Origin: Akkermansia muciniphila
GTDB lineage: Bacteria; Pseudomonadota; Gammaproteobacteria; Burkholderiales; Burkholderiaceae_C
Assembly: GCA_943331105.2 (NCBI GenBank)
Contig: CALQKH020000014.1
Span: 36,738 to 100,737, forward strand
Length of the DNA stretch: 64,000 bases
Reading direction: 5' to 3'
This document shows, in pieces, positions 16,119 through 26,302 of this stretch; the stretch's first letter is position 1, and every line of letters starts with the position of its first letter. Below the pieces are notes generated by a model. That model did no database searches. It was given only the letters and a program-made list of their open reading frames with translations, and had not been told where the DNA came from. The position numbers and the translations under genes were made by a program.

Positions 16119-17945
16119 ATGAACACACACTTACCTTGGAGCCTGATCGTGCTGACGCTGTTGAGCGCCTGCGCGTCCGGGCCCACATCACCAACACCCG
16201 CCAACGCCTTGCGCTACAGCGTGCCCGATCTTGTCGTTCAACCCGAAGCGGCCAGTGGCCGCAGCGCCAAACCCGGCTGGGCCTTCTCGCGCCAGGCGGT
16301 GGCCGCCGCCAACCCGCTGGCCACCGATGCGGGGCACCAGGTGCTTCGCGCGGGCGGCTCAGCGCTGGATGCGGCCATTGCCGTGCAAATGGTGTTGGGC
16401 CTGGTGGAGCCGCAGTCGAGCGGCATTGGCGGCGGCGCGTTTCTGTTGCACTTTGATGGCCAAAAAGTCACGGCGCACGACGGGCGCGAAACCGCACCTG
16501 CTGGCGCCCGGGGCGATATGTTCATGGACCAGGGCAAACCGCTGCCGTTTGACGAAGCCGTACAAAGCGGCCATTCGGTGGGCGTGCCCGGCGTGGTGCG
16601 CATGCTGGAGGCGGCGCACCGCCAACACGGCCGCTTGCCTTGGGCGCAGCTGTTGGCGCCCGCCATCACGCTGGCCGAGCAAGGCTTTCGGGTCAGCCCC
16701 CGCTTGCACACCCTGCTGCAGGCCGACCCCCACCTGAAAAAAGACCCACTGGCTTTGCGTTTTTTCTACAACGCCCAAGGGCAAGCTTGGCCCGTGGGCC
16801 ATGTGCTGCGCAACCCCGAATACGCCCATGTGCTCAGACGCATTGCCACAGAGGGTAGCCGCGCCTTGCATGAAGGACCGGTGGCCGAGGCCATGGTGGC
16901 ACGCACAGCGCAAGCACCCCGCCCCGGCACCTTGAGCCTGCAAGACTTGGCGAGTTATCAGCCCAAGGAAAGACAAGCCTTGTGCTTTGAACACCCGGCG
17001 CCTGCACGCGAGGTCCGCGTCTGCGGCTTTCCCCCGCCATCGTCTGGGCACATCGCCATCGGGCAAATCTTGGGGCTGCTGGCCCACACCCAGCCGCAGG
17101 GCCCCGAGCTGGTGGGTGGTTTGCCCTCGCCCGATTTTTTGCACCGCTACACCGAGGCCTCGCGCCTGGCTTTTGCCGACCGGGCGCAGTACCTGGCCGA
17201 CCCGGATTTTGTGCCTGCCCCGGGCGGCGACTGGCGCAGCCTGCTGGCGCCTGACTACCTGCGCCAACGCAGCCAAGGGATTGGCCACCAGTCCATGAAA
17301 GTGGCCAAGCCCGGACAACCGGGCACCAGCCAAAGCAGCTTTGCCCCCATGCCCACTCAAACCGAATACGGCACCAGCCACATCAGCGTGGTGGATGCGC
17401 AAGGACGCGCCGTGGCCATGACCAGCACCATCGAAGCCGCTTTCGGAGCGCGCCGCATGGTGACCACCGACCCCGCGCGCCAAGGCGGTTTTTTGCTCAA
17501 CAACGAGTTGACCGACTTCAGCTTGTCCCCAAGAGACGCGCAGGGCCGTCCGATCGCCAACCGCGTCGAGCCCGGCAAGCGCCCGCGCTCTTCGATGTCA
17601 CCCACCCTGGTGTTTGACAAAGCCACAGGCCAACTGCTCATGAGCGGTGGCAGCCCGGGTGGTGCCTTCATCATCCATTACACGGCCAAGCTGCTCGTGG
17701 GCACTTTGCACTGGGGCCTGAACGCCCAGCAAGCCATCGACCTGCCTAACTTTGGCACGCTGAACGGCCCCTCCTTTCTGGAAGCCAAGCGATTTGACCG
17801 AACCACGGTCGAAGCCCTCAAAGCCCGAGGCCACGATGTGTTGGAGATCGACATGACCAGCGGCCTGCAAGCCATTGAACGCACGCCAAGCGGCTGGTTC
17901 GGCGGAGCCGACCCCCGGCGCGAGGGCGTGGTGATGGGCGACTGA
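16119..17945 (+). CDS. ggt: Gamma-glutamyltransferase (glutathione hydrolase), predicted lipoprotein
   Basis: A 608-aa Ntn hydrolase precursor that cleaves the gamma-glutamyl bond of glutathione and related peptides. A lipobox (LLSAC, Cys near residue 18) suggests a lipid-anchored envelope enzyme. The large-subunit part has AGGSALDAAIAVQMVLGLVEPQSSGIGGG and HDGRETAP. Self-cleavage should release the small subunit at the Thr of TEYGTSHISVVD (residue about 419), followed by RPRSSMSPTLV and GGSPGGAFI, which shape the active site. Length is normal for the family (about 580). It appears to be a single gene; the next gene is 135 bases away. Confidence 0.94.
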   Translation: MNTHLPWSLIVLTLLSACASGPTSPTPANALRYSVPDLVVQPEAASGRSAKPGWAFSRQAVAAANPLATDAGHQVLRAGGSALDAAIAVQMVLGLVEPQSSGIGGGAFLLHFDGQKVTAHDGRETAPAGARGDMFMDQGKPLPFDEAVQSGHSVGVPGVVRMLEAAHRQHGRLPWAQLLAPAITLAEQGFRVSPRLHTLLQADPHLKKDPLALRFFYNAQGQAWPVGHVLRNPEYAHVLRRIATEGSRALHEGPVAEAMVARTAQAPRPGTLSLQDLASYQPKERQALCFEHPAPAREVRVCGFPPPSSGHIAIGQILGLLAHTQPQGPELVGGLPSPDFLHRYTEASRLAFADRAQYLADPDFVPAPGGDWRSLLAPDYLRQRSQGIGHQSMKVAKPGQPGTSQSSFAPMPTQTEYGTSHISVVDAQGRAVAMTSTIEAAFGARRMVTTDPARQGGFLLNNELTDFSLSPRDAQGRPIANRVEPGKRPRSSMSPTLVFDKATGQLLMSGGSPGGAFIIHYTAKLLVGTLHWGLNAQQAIDLPNFGTLNGPSFLEAKRFDRTTVEALKARGHDVLEIDMTSGLQAIERTPSGWFGGADPRREGVVMGD

Positions 17946-18079
17946 ACACGCGCCGAGGGGTGTAGTCCTTGGCCAGTCACGCAAGCGACCCGCTGCCGAC
18001 CTGGCTGCAGGTTTGCCCCCTTGCTGATTAAGCGGTCTTGCTTTTCAATGGGATGATCCATTTGAAAAAGGAGAGCAAT

Positions 18080-19063
18080 TTGAAAACCCAAGACACATCA
18101 CGACGCAGCTTTGTTCAGGCCACCGCCGCCGCCGCAGTCACGGTCGCATTTCCCACCCTGGCGCAAGCCCAGGCCTTTCCAGCCAGGCCCATCAAGCTGA
18201 TCTGCCCATGGCCTGCGGGCGGCTCTACGGACGCCGTCATGCGTGCTTTGGCCGAGAGCGCCACCAAGGCTCTGGGCGTGCAAGTGGTCATCGAAAACAA
18301 ACCCGGCGCCAGCGGCATGCTCGGCCCCAACGAACTGGTTCGCGCCCAACCCGACGGCTACACACTGTCGCAAATCACCATCGGCGTCGCGCGTCTGCCG
18401 CACATGCAAAAAATGCAGTTCGACCCGCTCAAAGACTTCACCTACATCGCCTGCCTGACCGGCTACACCTTTGGCGTGGTGGTCAGGGCCGATTCGCCCA
18501 TCAAGTCTATTGCCGACTTGGTGGCTTTTGCCCGAGCCAACCCGGGCAAGTTCACCTATGGCTCCACGGGCAACGGCACCACGCCGCACCTGGCCTTTGC
18601 AGAATTTGCCAGCAAAGCCAAGATCGACGTCACCCACATTCCCTTCAAAGGCAGCGCCGATGGCGTGCAAGCGGTGTTGGGCGGCCATGTCATGTCACAC
18701 AGCGATGCCACAGGCTGGGCCCCACAGGTCGAAGCGGGCACCATGCGCTTGTTGGCCACCTATGGCAGCAAACGCACCAAGCGTTGGCCCAACGTGCCCA
18801 CCCTCAACGAACTCGGTTTCGACACGGTGTCCGACTCGCCCTTTGGCATCGGCGGCCCCAAGGGCATGGACCCGGCCGTGGTCAAACGCCTGCACGACGC
18901 CTTCAGAAGCACGCTGCAAGACCCAGCCGTGCTGGCCAGCTTCGACAAGTACGACCAGTCAGTGATCTACATGGGCACCGAGGAATACACCCGGTTCATC
19001 AACAACATGTTCCAGTCCGAAAAAGCGACCATCGAGCGTTTGGGCTTGGCCATGAAAACCTGA
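18080..19063 (+). CDS. Tripartite tricarboxylate transporter substrate-binding protein (TctC/Bug family)
   Basis: A 327-aa periplasmic binding protein of the Bug family, so numerous in Burkholderiales. The signal sequence contains a twin-arginine stretch (SRRSFVQATAAAAVTVAFPTLAQA). The mature part shows FPARPIKLICPWPAGGSTDAVMRAL, VVIENKPGASGMLG and FKGSADGVQAVLGGHV, the usual ligand-binding blocks. Ligands of this family are often carboxylates; this one is unknown. The preferred start is TTG at 18080, because AAGGAG lies about six bases upstream; ATGs at 18038 and 18053 have no such site. No TctA or TctB membrane partner is nearby, as is common for Bug proteins. Confidence 0.9.
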   Translation: MKTQDTSRRSFVQATAAAAVTVAFPTLAQAQAFPARPIKLICPWPAGGSTDAVMRALAESATKALGVQVVIENKPGASGMLGPNELVRAQPDGYTLSQITIGVARLPHMQKMQFDPLKDFTYIACLTGYTFGVVVRADSPIKSIADLVAFARANPGKFTYGSTGNGTTPHLAFAEFASKAKIDVTHIPFKGSADGVQAVLGGHVMSHSDATGWAPQVEAGTMRLLATYGSKRTKRWPNVPTLNELGFDTVSDSPFGIGGPKGMDPAVVKRLHDAFRSTLQDPAVLASFDKYDQSVIYMGTEEYTRFINNMFQSEKATIERLGLAMKT

Positions 19064-19086
19064 CGCGGGTCAGCACCATGACAAAC

Positions 19087-19106
19087 GGCAGCCGAGGCTG
19101 CCTTTT
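19087..19106 (+). terminator. Intrinsic terminator downstream of tctC
   Basis: GGCAGC and GCTGCC pair around CGAG and are followed by TTTT. It lies 24 bases after the tctC stop. A second, palindromic sequence (GATCGGATCCGATC, 19144-19157) touches the end of acs on the other strand and may help end that transcript. Confidence 0.65.
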
Positions 19107-19155
19107 GTTTGGCATCGCTGCCAAGGGCAGCAAGCCCTTGACCGATCGGATCCGA

Positions 19156-21117
19156 TCAGTAAGCCTGACCCAGCTGACCCAAAATGGCTGGGTTTTCCAA
19201 TGTCGAGATGTCTTGCGTGATCTCTTCGCCTTTGGCCAAGGAGCGCAGCAAGCGGCGCATGATCTTGCCCGAACGGGTCTTGGGCAAGTTCTCGCCAAAG
19301 CGGATGTCTTTGGGCTTGGCGATCGGGCCAATTTCCTTGGCAATGTGGTCTCGCAGTTGCTTGGCAATGGCCTTGCCTTCGTCGGTGTTGGGCAACGAAC
19401 GCTTGAGCACCACAAAGGCGCAAATCGCCTCACCCGTGGTGTCATCAGGACGGCCCACCACGGCGGCTTCGGCCACCAACTCGGTGCAACTGACCAAGGC
19501 CGATTCGATTTCCATCGTACCCATGCGGTGACCGGAGACGTTGAGCACGTCGTCGATGCGACCGGTGATGGTGAAGTAACCGGTCTTTGCGTCACGGATT
19601 GAACCATCGCCTGCCAAGTAGTACTTGCCCTTGAAGTCTTCTGGGTAGTAGCTCTTCTTGAAGCGCTCAGGGTCGCCCCAAATCGTGCGAATCATGGAAG
19701 GCCATGGGCGCTTGACGACCAAGATACCGCCTTGGCCATTGGGCATGTCTTTGCCGGTCTCGTCCACGATGGCGGCCTGGATGCCGGGGAAAGGCAGTGT
19801 GCAAGAGCCGGGCACCATGGGGGTGGCACCAGGCAGCGGCGTGATCATGTGACCGCCGGTCTCGGTTTGCCAGAAGGTGTCGACGATGGGGCAATTGCCG
19901 CCACCCACATGCTTGTGGTACCACTCCCACGCGGCGGGGTTGATCGGCTCGCCAACCGAGCCCAACAGGCGCAGGCTCGACAAGTTGTAGCTCTTGGGGT
20001 GCACAGCGTCGTTGGCTTCCGCGGCCTTGATGAGCGAGCGAATGGCGGTGGGCGCGGTGTAGAAGATCGAGACCTTGTGGTCTTGGATCATCTTCCAGAA
20101 ACGTCCAGCATCGGGGTAGGTGGGCACGCCCTCGAACACGATCTCAGTGCCGCCCAAAGCCAAGGGGCCGTAGGTGATGTAGGTGTGGCCCGTGACCCAA
20201 CCGATGTCGGCGGTGCACCAGAACACGTCGTCGGCTTTCAAGTCAAAGGTCCATTGGGTGGTCAAGGCTGCGTGCAGCAAATAACCACCGGTGCTGTGTT
20301 GCACACCTTTGGGTTTGCCGGTGGAGCCGGAGGTATAGAGCAAGAACAGGGGGTGCTCGGCACCGACCCACTCGGGCTCGCAGGTGGTGGCTTGCTGGTC
20401 GGCCAACTCGGCCATCCACACGTCACGACCAGCGGTCATGGCGATGTCAGCGCCCGAGCGCTTGACCACAAGGACGTTCTTGATGGAGCCGCAGCCGCCC
20501 AAATTGATGGCGTCGTCCACGATGGATTTGAGGGGCAGCAATTTGCCACCGCGCACTTGGTTGTCGGCGGTGATGACGGCCATAGCGCCGGTGTCTTCGA
20601 TGCGGTCGCGCAGCGACTGGGCAGAAAAACCACCGAACACCACCGAGTGGGTGGCGCCGATGCGGGCGCAGGCTTGCATGGCGGCCACGCCGTCGATGGA
20701 CATGGAGATGTAGATGACCACGCGGTCACCCTTTTTGATGCCCAGGCTCTTCAAGGCGTTGGCGTACTGGCAGGTCTTGGCCAGCAACTGGCTGTAAGTG
20801 ACCTTGGTGACTTCGCCGCCGTCGGCTTCAAAAATGATGGCGGTCTTGTCACCCAAGCCTTTTTCGACGTTGCGGTCCAAGCAGTTGTAAGAGGCGTTCA
20901 GCGTGCCGTCTTCAAACCACTTGAAGAAAGGGGCGTTGGACTCGTCCAGCACCTTGGTGAAGGGGGTTTTCCATGTGATCAGCTCTTTGGCCAGACGGGC
21001 CCAATAGCCTTCGTAATCGGTTTCGGCTTCTTTACAAAGCGCCTCATATGCGGGCATGCCCGAAATGTGGGCGTTTTTGACGAATTCGGCGCTGGGTTGG
21101 TAAATGGGGCTGCTCAT
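19156..21117 (-). CDS. acs: Acetyl-CoA synthetase (AMP-forming)
   Basis: A 653-aa ANL-superfamily enzyme converting acetate, ATP and CoA to acetyl-CoA via acetyl-AMP. Visible blocks: the P-loop-like [19 protein letters not shown] (about 264-282), [38 protein letters not shown], the hinge region [26 protein letters not shown], and the C-terminal [12 protein letters not shown], whose Lys is the site of regulatory acetylation in the family. Length equals the usual 650. It stands alone, divergent from the UPF0114 gene. The HDAC-family protein at 4168-5097 could in principle deacetylate it; that is only a possibility. Confidence 0.97.
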   Translation of the reverse strand: MSSPIYQPSAEFVKNAHISGMPAYEALCKEAETDYEGYWARLAKELITWKTPFTKVLDESNAPFFKWFEDGTLNASYNCLDRNVEKGLGDKTAIIFEADGGEVTKVTYSQLLAKTCQYANALKSLGIKKGDRVVIYISMSIDGVAAMQACARIGATHSVVFGGFSAQSLRDRIEDTGAMAVITADNQVRGGKLLPLKSIVDDAINLGGCGSIKNVLVVKRSGADIAMTAGRDVWMAELADQQATTCEPEWVGAEHPLFLLYTSGSTGKPKGVQHSTGGYLLHAALTTQWTFDLKADDVFWCTADIGWVTGHTYITYGPLALGGTEIVFEGVPTYPDAGRFWKMIQDHKVSIFYTAPTAIRSLIKAAEANDAVHPKSYNLSSLRLLGSVGEPINPAAWEWYHKHVGGGNCPIVDTFWQTETGGHMITPLPGATPMVPGSCTLPFPGIQAAIVDETGKDMPNGQGGILVVKRPWPSMIRTIWGDPERFKKSYYPEDFKGKYYLAGDGSIRDAKTGYFTITGRIDDVLNVSGHRMGTMEIESALVSCTELVAEAAVVGRPDDTTGEAICAFVVLKRSLPNTDEGKAIAKQLRDHIAKEIGPIAKPKDIRFGENLPKTRSGKIMRRLLRSLAKGEEITQDISTLENPAILGQLGQAY

Positions 21118-21295
21118 GGCGTCTGTCTCCTGTGGATCAAGTCAAATTTTAAACTGGGGCAAATGTCGTTCTTGGCTCTTACAAAGCACTGACTGACATC
21201 AAACTTGCACATCCGCAAGCTCAGATACAGGCTCTTCAGCCTAAAATTACGGGTTGCATGAAGCGACGCTTTGTGAACCTCAAAATTGGAAAATC

Positions 21296-21892
21296 ATGCC
21301 ACGCCCCCTTGTCAAATCCTCAATTACCCACATCAACAGCTTTATTTTTGCCAGTCGCTGGCTGCAATTGCCGCTGTATTTGGGTTTGATCGCCGCGCAA
21401 GCGGTCTATGTCTTTCACTTTTGGGTCGAACTGGTTCATTTGTTGGAAGCGGCCTTTGGCAGCCAAACCGCGCTGCAAGCCCTGATTGGCAGCATTGGCT
21501 ACAAAACCGATGCCCCCATCACCGGCCTGAATGAAGTGGTCATCATGCTGGTGGTGCTGGGCCTGATTGACGTGGTGATGATCTCCAACCTGTTGATCAT
21601 GGTGATTGTGGGTGGCTATGAAACCTTTGTCTCGCGCTTGAACCTCGAAGGCCATCCCGATCAACCCGAATGGCTGGACCACGTCAACGCGTCAGTGCTC
21701 AAAGTCAAACTGGCGACGGCCATCATCGGCATCAGCTCTATCCATTTGCTCAAGACCTTCATCAACGCCGCCAACTACACAGAGCAGGTATTGATGTGGC
21801 AAACCATCATCCACATTGCCTTCTTGTTCAGCGCCATCGCTATTGCCTATGCAGACCGCCTGATGTCTCACCATGACAAAGCCGACCACTGA
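21296..21892 (+). CDS. UPF0114 (YqhA/TIGR00645) family membrane protein
   Basis: A 198-aa integral membrane protein of the UPF0114 family, function unknown. It has an N-terminal helix ([19 protein letters not shown]), a central double segment with the conserved [36 protein letters not shown], and [22 protein letters not shown] near the end. ATG 21296 is chosen because it gives the family start MPRPL; an earlier in-frame start lacks a ribosome site. It precedes the fumarase gene by 37 nt on the same strand and may be co-transcribed with it. Confidence 0.85.
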   Translation: MPRPLVKSSITHINSFIFASRWLQLPLYLGLIAAQAVYVFHFWVELVHLLEAAFGSQTALQALIGSIGYKTDAPITGLNEVVIMLVVLGLIDVVMISNLLIMVIVGGYETFVSRLNLEGHPDQPEWLDHVNASVLKVKLATAIIGISSIHLLKTFINAANYTEQVLMWQTIIHIAFLFSAIAIAYADRLMSHHDKADH

Positions 21893-21929
21893 TCTTGTTT
21901 TTCTCTGAATCCTCACTGACGCTCGCACC

Positions 21930-23483
21930 ATGACCACCCTGATTAAACAAGCCGACCTGATCGAATCGATTGCTGCAGCCCTGCAGTACATCAGCTACTA
22001 CCACCCGGCCGACTTCATTTCTCATTTGGCCAGCGCCTATGCACGCGAACAAAGCCCCGCCGCCAAGGACGCGATTGCGCAAATTTTGACCAACAGCAAG
22101 ATGAGCGCCATTGGCCACCGCCCGATTTGCCAAGACACCGGCATCGTCAACGTATTCCTCGAAGTGGGCATGGACGTGAAATTTGACGGTTTTACGGGCA
22201 GCTTGGAAGACGCTGTCAACGAAGGCGTGCGCCGGGGCTACAACCAGTCGGACAACATGCTGCGCGCATCAGTCGTCTCTGACCCGCACTTCAACCGCAA
22301 GAACACCAAGGACAACACGCCCGCCGTGATCTTCACCAAGATCGTGCCCGGCCACCATGTGCATGTGACCGTGGCGGCCAAAGGCGGCGGCAGCGAGAAC
22401 AAGTCCAAGTTGATCATGCTGAACCCCGGCGACAGCATCGTGGATTGGGTTTTGAAAACCGTGCCCACCATGGGCGCAGGCTGGTGCCCGCCCGGCATGC
22501 TGGGCATTGGCATCGGCGGCACTGCCGAAAAAGCTGTGCTCTTGGCCAAGGAAAGCCTGATGGACGACCTGGACATGTACCAGCTGCTCGAAAAATCCAG
22601 CCAAGGCGAAAAACTCGACCAAGTCGAAGAAATGCGCCTTGAGCTTTACCACAAGGTCAACGCTCTGGGCATTGGCGCACAAGGCTTGGGTGGCCTGACC
22701 ACCGTGCTGGACGTGAAGATCAAGATGTACCCCACCCACGCGGCCAGCAAGCCTGTGGCCATGATCCCCAACTGCGCTGCCACGCGCCACGCCCACTTTG
22801 TGCTCGACGGCTCTGGCCCCACTTACCTGGAGGCGCCTTCGCTCGACCTGTGGCCCAACGTCAACTGGACGGCCGACACCGAGAAAAGCAAACGCGTCGA
22901 CCTGAACGCTTTGACGCCTGCCGAAGTGGCCAGCTGGAAACCTGGCCAAACGCTCTTGCTCAACGGCAAGATGCTCACTGGCCGAGACGCTGCTCATAAA
23001 CGCATTCAAGACATGCTGGCCAAAGGCGAGAAACTGCCGGTGGATTTCACCAACCGGGTGATCTACTACGTGGGTCCGGTCGACCCTGTCGGGGACGAAG
23101 CCGTGGGCCCCGCCGGCCCGACTACATCCACCCGCATGGACGGTTTCACAGAAATGATGCTGGCCCAAACCGGCCTGATCGCCATGATCGGCAAAGCCGA
23201 GCGCGGCCCGGTCGCCATTGAAGCCATCAAAAAGCACAAGAGCGCTTACCTGATGGCAGTGGGCGGCGCAGCCTACCTCGTGTCCAAAGCCATCAAGCAC
23301 GCCAAGGTGGTGGGCTTTGCCGACATGGGCATGGAAGCCATCTACGAGTTCGACGTGGTCGACATGCCTGTCACCGTCGCGGTCGATGCGGGCGGCACCA
23401 GTGCCCACACCACCGGCCCCGCTGAATGGCAAAAGCGCATCGCCACCGGCGAGTTCAAAGGCATTGGCGTCAACGCCGGCTGA
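21930..23483 (+). CDS. fumA: Fumarate hydratase class I (iron-sulfur)
   Basis: A 517-aa oxygen-sensitive fumarase of the TCA cycle, interconverting fumarate and malate. The three Cys that hold the 4Fe-4S cluster are visible: Cys67 in RPICQDTG, one in GAGWCPPGMLGIGIGG (near 187), and one in IPNCAATRHAHF (near 281). The C-terminal beta domain carries GPTTSTRMDGFTEMML and GGAAYLVSKAIK. Alpha and beta domains are fused, as in E. coli FumA/FumB. The murI gene starts two bases after its stop, so the two are coupled. Confidence 0.95.
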   Translation: MTTLIKQADLIESIAAALQYISYYHPADFISHLASAYAREQSPAAKDAIAQILTNSKMSAIGHRPICQDTGIVNVFLEVGMDVKFDGFTGSLEDAVNEGVRRGYNQSDNMLRASVVSDPHFNRKNTKDNTPAVIFTKIVPGHHVHVTVAAKGGGSENKSKLIMLNPGDSIVDWVLKTVPTMGAGWCPPGMLGIGIGGTAEKAVLLAKESLMDDLDMYQLLEKSSQGEKLDQVEEMRLELYHKVNALGIGAQGLGGLTTVLDVKIKMYPTHAASKPVAMIPNCAATRHAHFVLDGSGPTYLEAPSLDLWPNVNWTADTEKSKRVDLNALTPAEVASWKPGQTLLLNGKMLTGRDAAHKRIQDMLAKGEKLPVDFTNRVIYYVGPVDPVGDEAVGPAGPTTSTRMDGFTEMMLAQTGLIAMIGKAERGPVAIEAIKKHKSAYLMAVGGAAYLVSKAIKHAKVVGFADMGMEAIYEFDVVDMPVTVAVDAGGTSAHTTGPAEWQKRIATGEFKGIGVNAG

Positions 23484-23485
23484 AC

Positions 23486-24337
23486 GTGAACGCCCCCATT
23501 GGCGTTTTTGACAGCGGCATTGGCGGCCTGAGTGTGCTGCGGGCCTTGCAAAAGGCACTGCCACACGAACGCTTTGTTTATCTGGCCGACAGTGCACATG
23601 CGCCCTATGGGGAAAAAACCGAGGCCTTTGTCAGCCAGCGGACCCAAACGATTGCCAAGCATTTGCTGGCGCAATACCAAATCAAAGCACTGGTGGTGGC
23701 CTGTAACACCGCCACCGCTGCAGCCATCCACGCACTGCGTGCTCAGTACCCCCAACTGCCTCTGGTCGGTGTCGAGCCCGCACTCAAACCAGCCTTGGCC
23801 CTGAGCCGAACAGGCCATATCGGCGTGATCGCGACACGGGGCACGGTGGGCAGTGACAAATTCGCTCGCCTGTTGGCCAGTGTGCAAGGCGAGGCGCATT
23901 TTGTGGTTCAGGCCTGTAACGGCTTGGCCTTGGCCATCGAGCAAAGCACCCTGCCCGATCAAGCGGAGGCTGCGCAAGCGCAAATCTCGCACTTGCTGCA
24001 GACTTATACCCAAGCCATGGGCCTCTTTGGTTCCGGGTCTCACGCCATCGACACCTTGGTGCTGGGTTGCACCCACTATGTGTTTGTCGAAAACGATTTG
24101 CGCCAACTGCTCGGAACCGATGTGCAACTGCTTTCGACAGGCGAGGCGGTGGCGCGTCAAACGCAGCGTTTGTTGGCTGCGGCTGATGGGCTGAACACGG
24201 CAGCTCCCCTTGAGGCTTCGCAGTCCATGCGCTTGTTGACCACGGGTGACTTGCAAGGCCTGCAAGCCGCTGCGATGCGTTGGTTGGGTTTGCCGCCTGA
24301 GTTGTGCCAAGCAGTTCCTGCCACACTGCAAGCCTGA
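23486..24337 (+). CDS. murI: Glutamate racemase
   Basis: A 283-aa cofactor-independent racemase supplying D-glutamate for peptidoglycan. It starts at GTG 23486 (M/V-NAPIGVFDSGIGGLSVL), just two bases after the fumarase stop; an upstream in-frame ATG would overlap fumarase by some 58 bases. Catalytic cysteines are in VVACNTATAAAI (near residue 73) and LVLGCTHYVF (near 191); the DSGIGG and YLADSAHAPYG motifs are intact. Length matches E. coli MurI (285). It ends four bases before the convergent MFS gene. Confidence 0.95.
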   Translation: MNAPIGVFDSGIGGLSVLRALQKALPHERFVYLADSAHAPYGEKTEAFVSQRTQTIAKHLLAQYQIKALVVACNTATAAAIHALRAQYPQLPLVGVEPALKPALALSRTGHIGVIATRGTVGSDKFARLLASVQGEAHFVVQACNGLALAIEQSTLPDQAEAAQAQISHLLQTYTQAMGLFGSGSHAIDTLVLGCTHYVFVENDLRQLLGTDVQLLSTGEAVARQTQRLLAAADGLNTAAPLEASQSMRLLTTGDLQGLQAAAMRWLGLPPELCQAVPATLQA

Positions 24338-24341
24338 ATCG

Positions 24342-25643
24342 TCAGGCGGACTTTTGCGCCGCCAAGCGGCCGCGCTCAACGTCCACGGGCATCAAGAGCA
24401 GCAAGCCCAAAATGAAAAGCAAGGAGGTCGCCCCGATCGCCAAACGCTGGTTGCCGTCGCTCAACCAAGTGATCAGGCCGTACATCAGCGGCCCGAGGAT
24501 GCTGGCCAATCGAATGGCAAAGGTCCACAAACCAAAAAACTCACCCAAACGGTGGGCTGGCACCATCAAGCCCGCCATGGCACGGCCCGAAGACTGGCTG
24601 GAGCCCATGCAAAAACCAGCAATGGCTGCAGCCCACCAAAACGTGGCCTTGTCGGTCGACAAAGCCGCGATGAAACAGGTCGCCACCCAACCCAGCAAAG
24701 TCAGGGACAAAGTCAGCTTGTGGCCCACGCGGTCTTGCACGTAACCCAACAACAAAGCACCGGCAAAAGCCGCCAGATTTAGCACAAAGATCAGCACCAT
24801 GGTCTCTTGCGGCTGAAAACCAATCACCTGCTCGGCATAAATGGCCGCCAGCGTGATGGCCACGGCCACCCCGCCCTGGTAAGCCACCGCACAGGCCAGC
24901 AAACGGGTGAAGTCTTGGTAGGGCATGGCATCACGCAATGTCTGGCGCAGGCCACGCAAACTTTGAACGACCGACACCGCCGGGGCATTCGGTTGCGGCG
25001 GCGTGTGCTCGCGCAGCAAGGAGAAAGTCACCAGAGCCGCAGCGCCGTACATGGCCGCTGTGATCCACATGGTCACCGGCACAAACTGCGAGCCCGACTC
25101 GCCTCGCGCTTGCGCCGCCAGCACATAAGCCAAGCAAATACCCAAAGTCAGCATGCCGCCGATGTAGCCCAAAGACCAGCCCCAGCCGCTGACGCGGCCC
25201 ATGGCATGGGGCTTGGCCAGTTCAGGCAAAAACGAGGCAGTCAGCGACTCGCCATAAGAAAAGAAGGTGTTGGACAGTACCAGGATGAACAAACCCAGCG
25301 CCACTTGGCCGGGCCCCACCAGAGACAAGGCCGCCGTGCTGAGTACGCAACCGGCGGTGACCCACATCAACATGCGTTTTTTGCCCGCCACCCGGTCGGC
25401 CCAGGCGCCCAAACCGGGCATGGTCAACATGACCACCAAATAAGAAAGGCTCAGGCCAGAAGTCCAAGCCAAAGTGGCCCAGTCGGCTCCGTCGGCAACG
25501 CCACCCACAAAGTAAGCGGCAAACACCGCTGTGATGACCACCGTGGAGTAGCCCGAGTTGGCAAAATCGTACATGGCCCAGCCAAAGACCTCGCGCAAAC
25601 GCACGCCTGGATTGAGTGCAGAACGAAGACCTGAGGCATTCAT
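24342..25643 (-). CDS. MFS transporter, UMF1/Atg22-like
   Basis: A 433-aa, 12-helix major facilitator protein resembling the UMF1 (vacuole effluxer Atg22-like) group. It starts VRLREVFGWAMYDFANSGYSTVVI, the group's signature YDxANS, then shows LPGLGAWADRVAGKKRML in the first intracellular loop and SYGESLTASFLPELA, GRVSGWGWSLGYIGGML in the middle. Eukaryotic relatives export amino acids from vacuoles; bacterial substrates are generally unknown. ATG 25643 removes a long low-complexity extension that overlaps the next gene. It lies 13 nt downstream of the unknown 208-aa gene. Confidence 0.87.
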   Translation of the reverse strand: MNASGLRSALNPGVRLREVFGWAMYDFANSGYSTVVITAVFAAYFVGGVADGADWATLAWTSGLSLSYLVVMLTMPGLGAWADRVAGKKRMLMWVTAGCVLSTAALSLVGPGQVALGLFILVLSNTFFSYGESLTASFLPELAKPHAMGRVSGWGWSLGYIGGMLTLGICLAYVLAAQARGESGSQFVPVTMWITAAMYGAAALVTFSLLREHTPPQPNAPAVSVVQSLRGLRQTLRDAMPYQDFTRLLACAVAYQGGVAVAITLAAIYAEQVIGFQPQETMVLIFVLNLAAFAGALLLGYVQDRVGHKLTLSLTLLGWVATCFIAALSTDKATFWWAAAIAGFCMGSSQSSGRAMAGLMVPAHRLGEFFGLWTFAIRLASILGPLMYGLITWLSDGNQRLAIGATSLLFILGLLLLMPVDVERGRLAAQKSA

Positions 25644-25656
25644 CGGGCGGCTCCAA

Positions 25657-26283
25657 TCAGTGCAAGTGGCGTGGACGGCGACCACCTCCGCCGTGGCCGT
25701 TGCCACCACCGGGGCCGCGTGGTGGCTTGCCAATATCAAGTGAGCTGACCAAGCTGTCAAATCGCAAACCGAACAACTTGTCGATTTCAGCCACCACACC
25801 CGACAACTCGGCGCCATCAAAATGACGCTCCATCATGTTGACGACATCGTGCACCAGCAAATCGCGCTGTGCTTGCATGATGGCCCCTGGGTCAGGACCG
25901 ACAAACAGCATCACAAAATCGTCGCGCGACTCGGCCCCATTGGCCTCGTCTTCGTCGTCGAACTCGGTGTCGTAAAAAGTCACCTCAATTTGGGTGCCCG
26001 CTGCAGACAATTCGTTGAGGTTCATGCACAGGTCGTCCATGACCAGACGAAAATCTTCGTCACCCCGAACCGTCCAGCACAGTTGCAAGCGGTTGGTGGC
26101 TGGGTCAAAACGGATGCCTGGCTCTTCTTCGTAGAGGCTGATCGCGCCTTCTACCAAACTGCGCGCGCCGGCATAGCGCCACAAAGGCTTCAAGGCCTCT
26201 TGAATGGCAGCGGTGTCGGTGCCGGTTTTGATGGGCACATCACCATGCACGTGAATTTCAAGCGCTGCGTTGTCTTGGGTCAT
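25657..26283 (-). CDS. Conserved hypothetical protein with Gly-rich C-terminus
   Basis: A 208-aa protein I cannot assign. It begins MTQDNAALEIHVHGDVPIKTG and is strongly acidic in the middle (TEFDDEDEANGAESRDDF), followed by a helical stretch (DPGAIMQAQRDLLVHDVVNMMERHFDGAELSGVVAEIDKLF) and a C-terminal tail of Gly, Pro, Arg and His (PPRGPGGGNGHGGGGRRPRH). It is soluble and lacks a signal peptide. The His/Gly tail could bind metal or nucleic acid. The start is ATG 26283; further upstream the frame runs into tRNA-Leu. It probably shares a transcript with the tRNA and with the MFS gene. Confidence 0.7.
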   Translation of the reverse strand: MTQDNAALEIHVHGDVPIKTGTDTAAIQEALKPLWRYAGARSLVEGAISLYEEEPGIRFDPATNRLQLCWTVRGDEDFRLVMDDLCMNLNELSAAGTQIEVTFYDTEFDDEDEANGAESRDDFVMLFVGPDPGAIMQAQRDLLVHDVVNMMERHFDGAELSGVVAEIDKLFGLRFDSLVSSLDIGKPPRGPGGGNGHGGGGRRPRHLH

Positions 26284-26302
26284 GATGGTGCTTAGAGTAC
26301 AT

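Noticed and set aside
22269..23597. A 442-codon minus-strand frame opposite fumarase
   Set aside because: Antisense to a complete class I fumarase with all cluster cysteines; no protein-like features.
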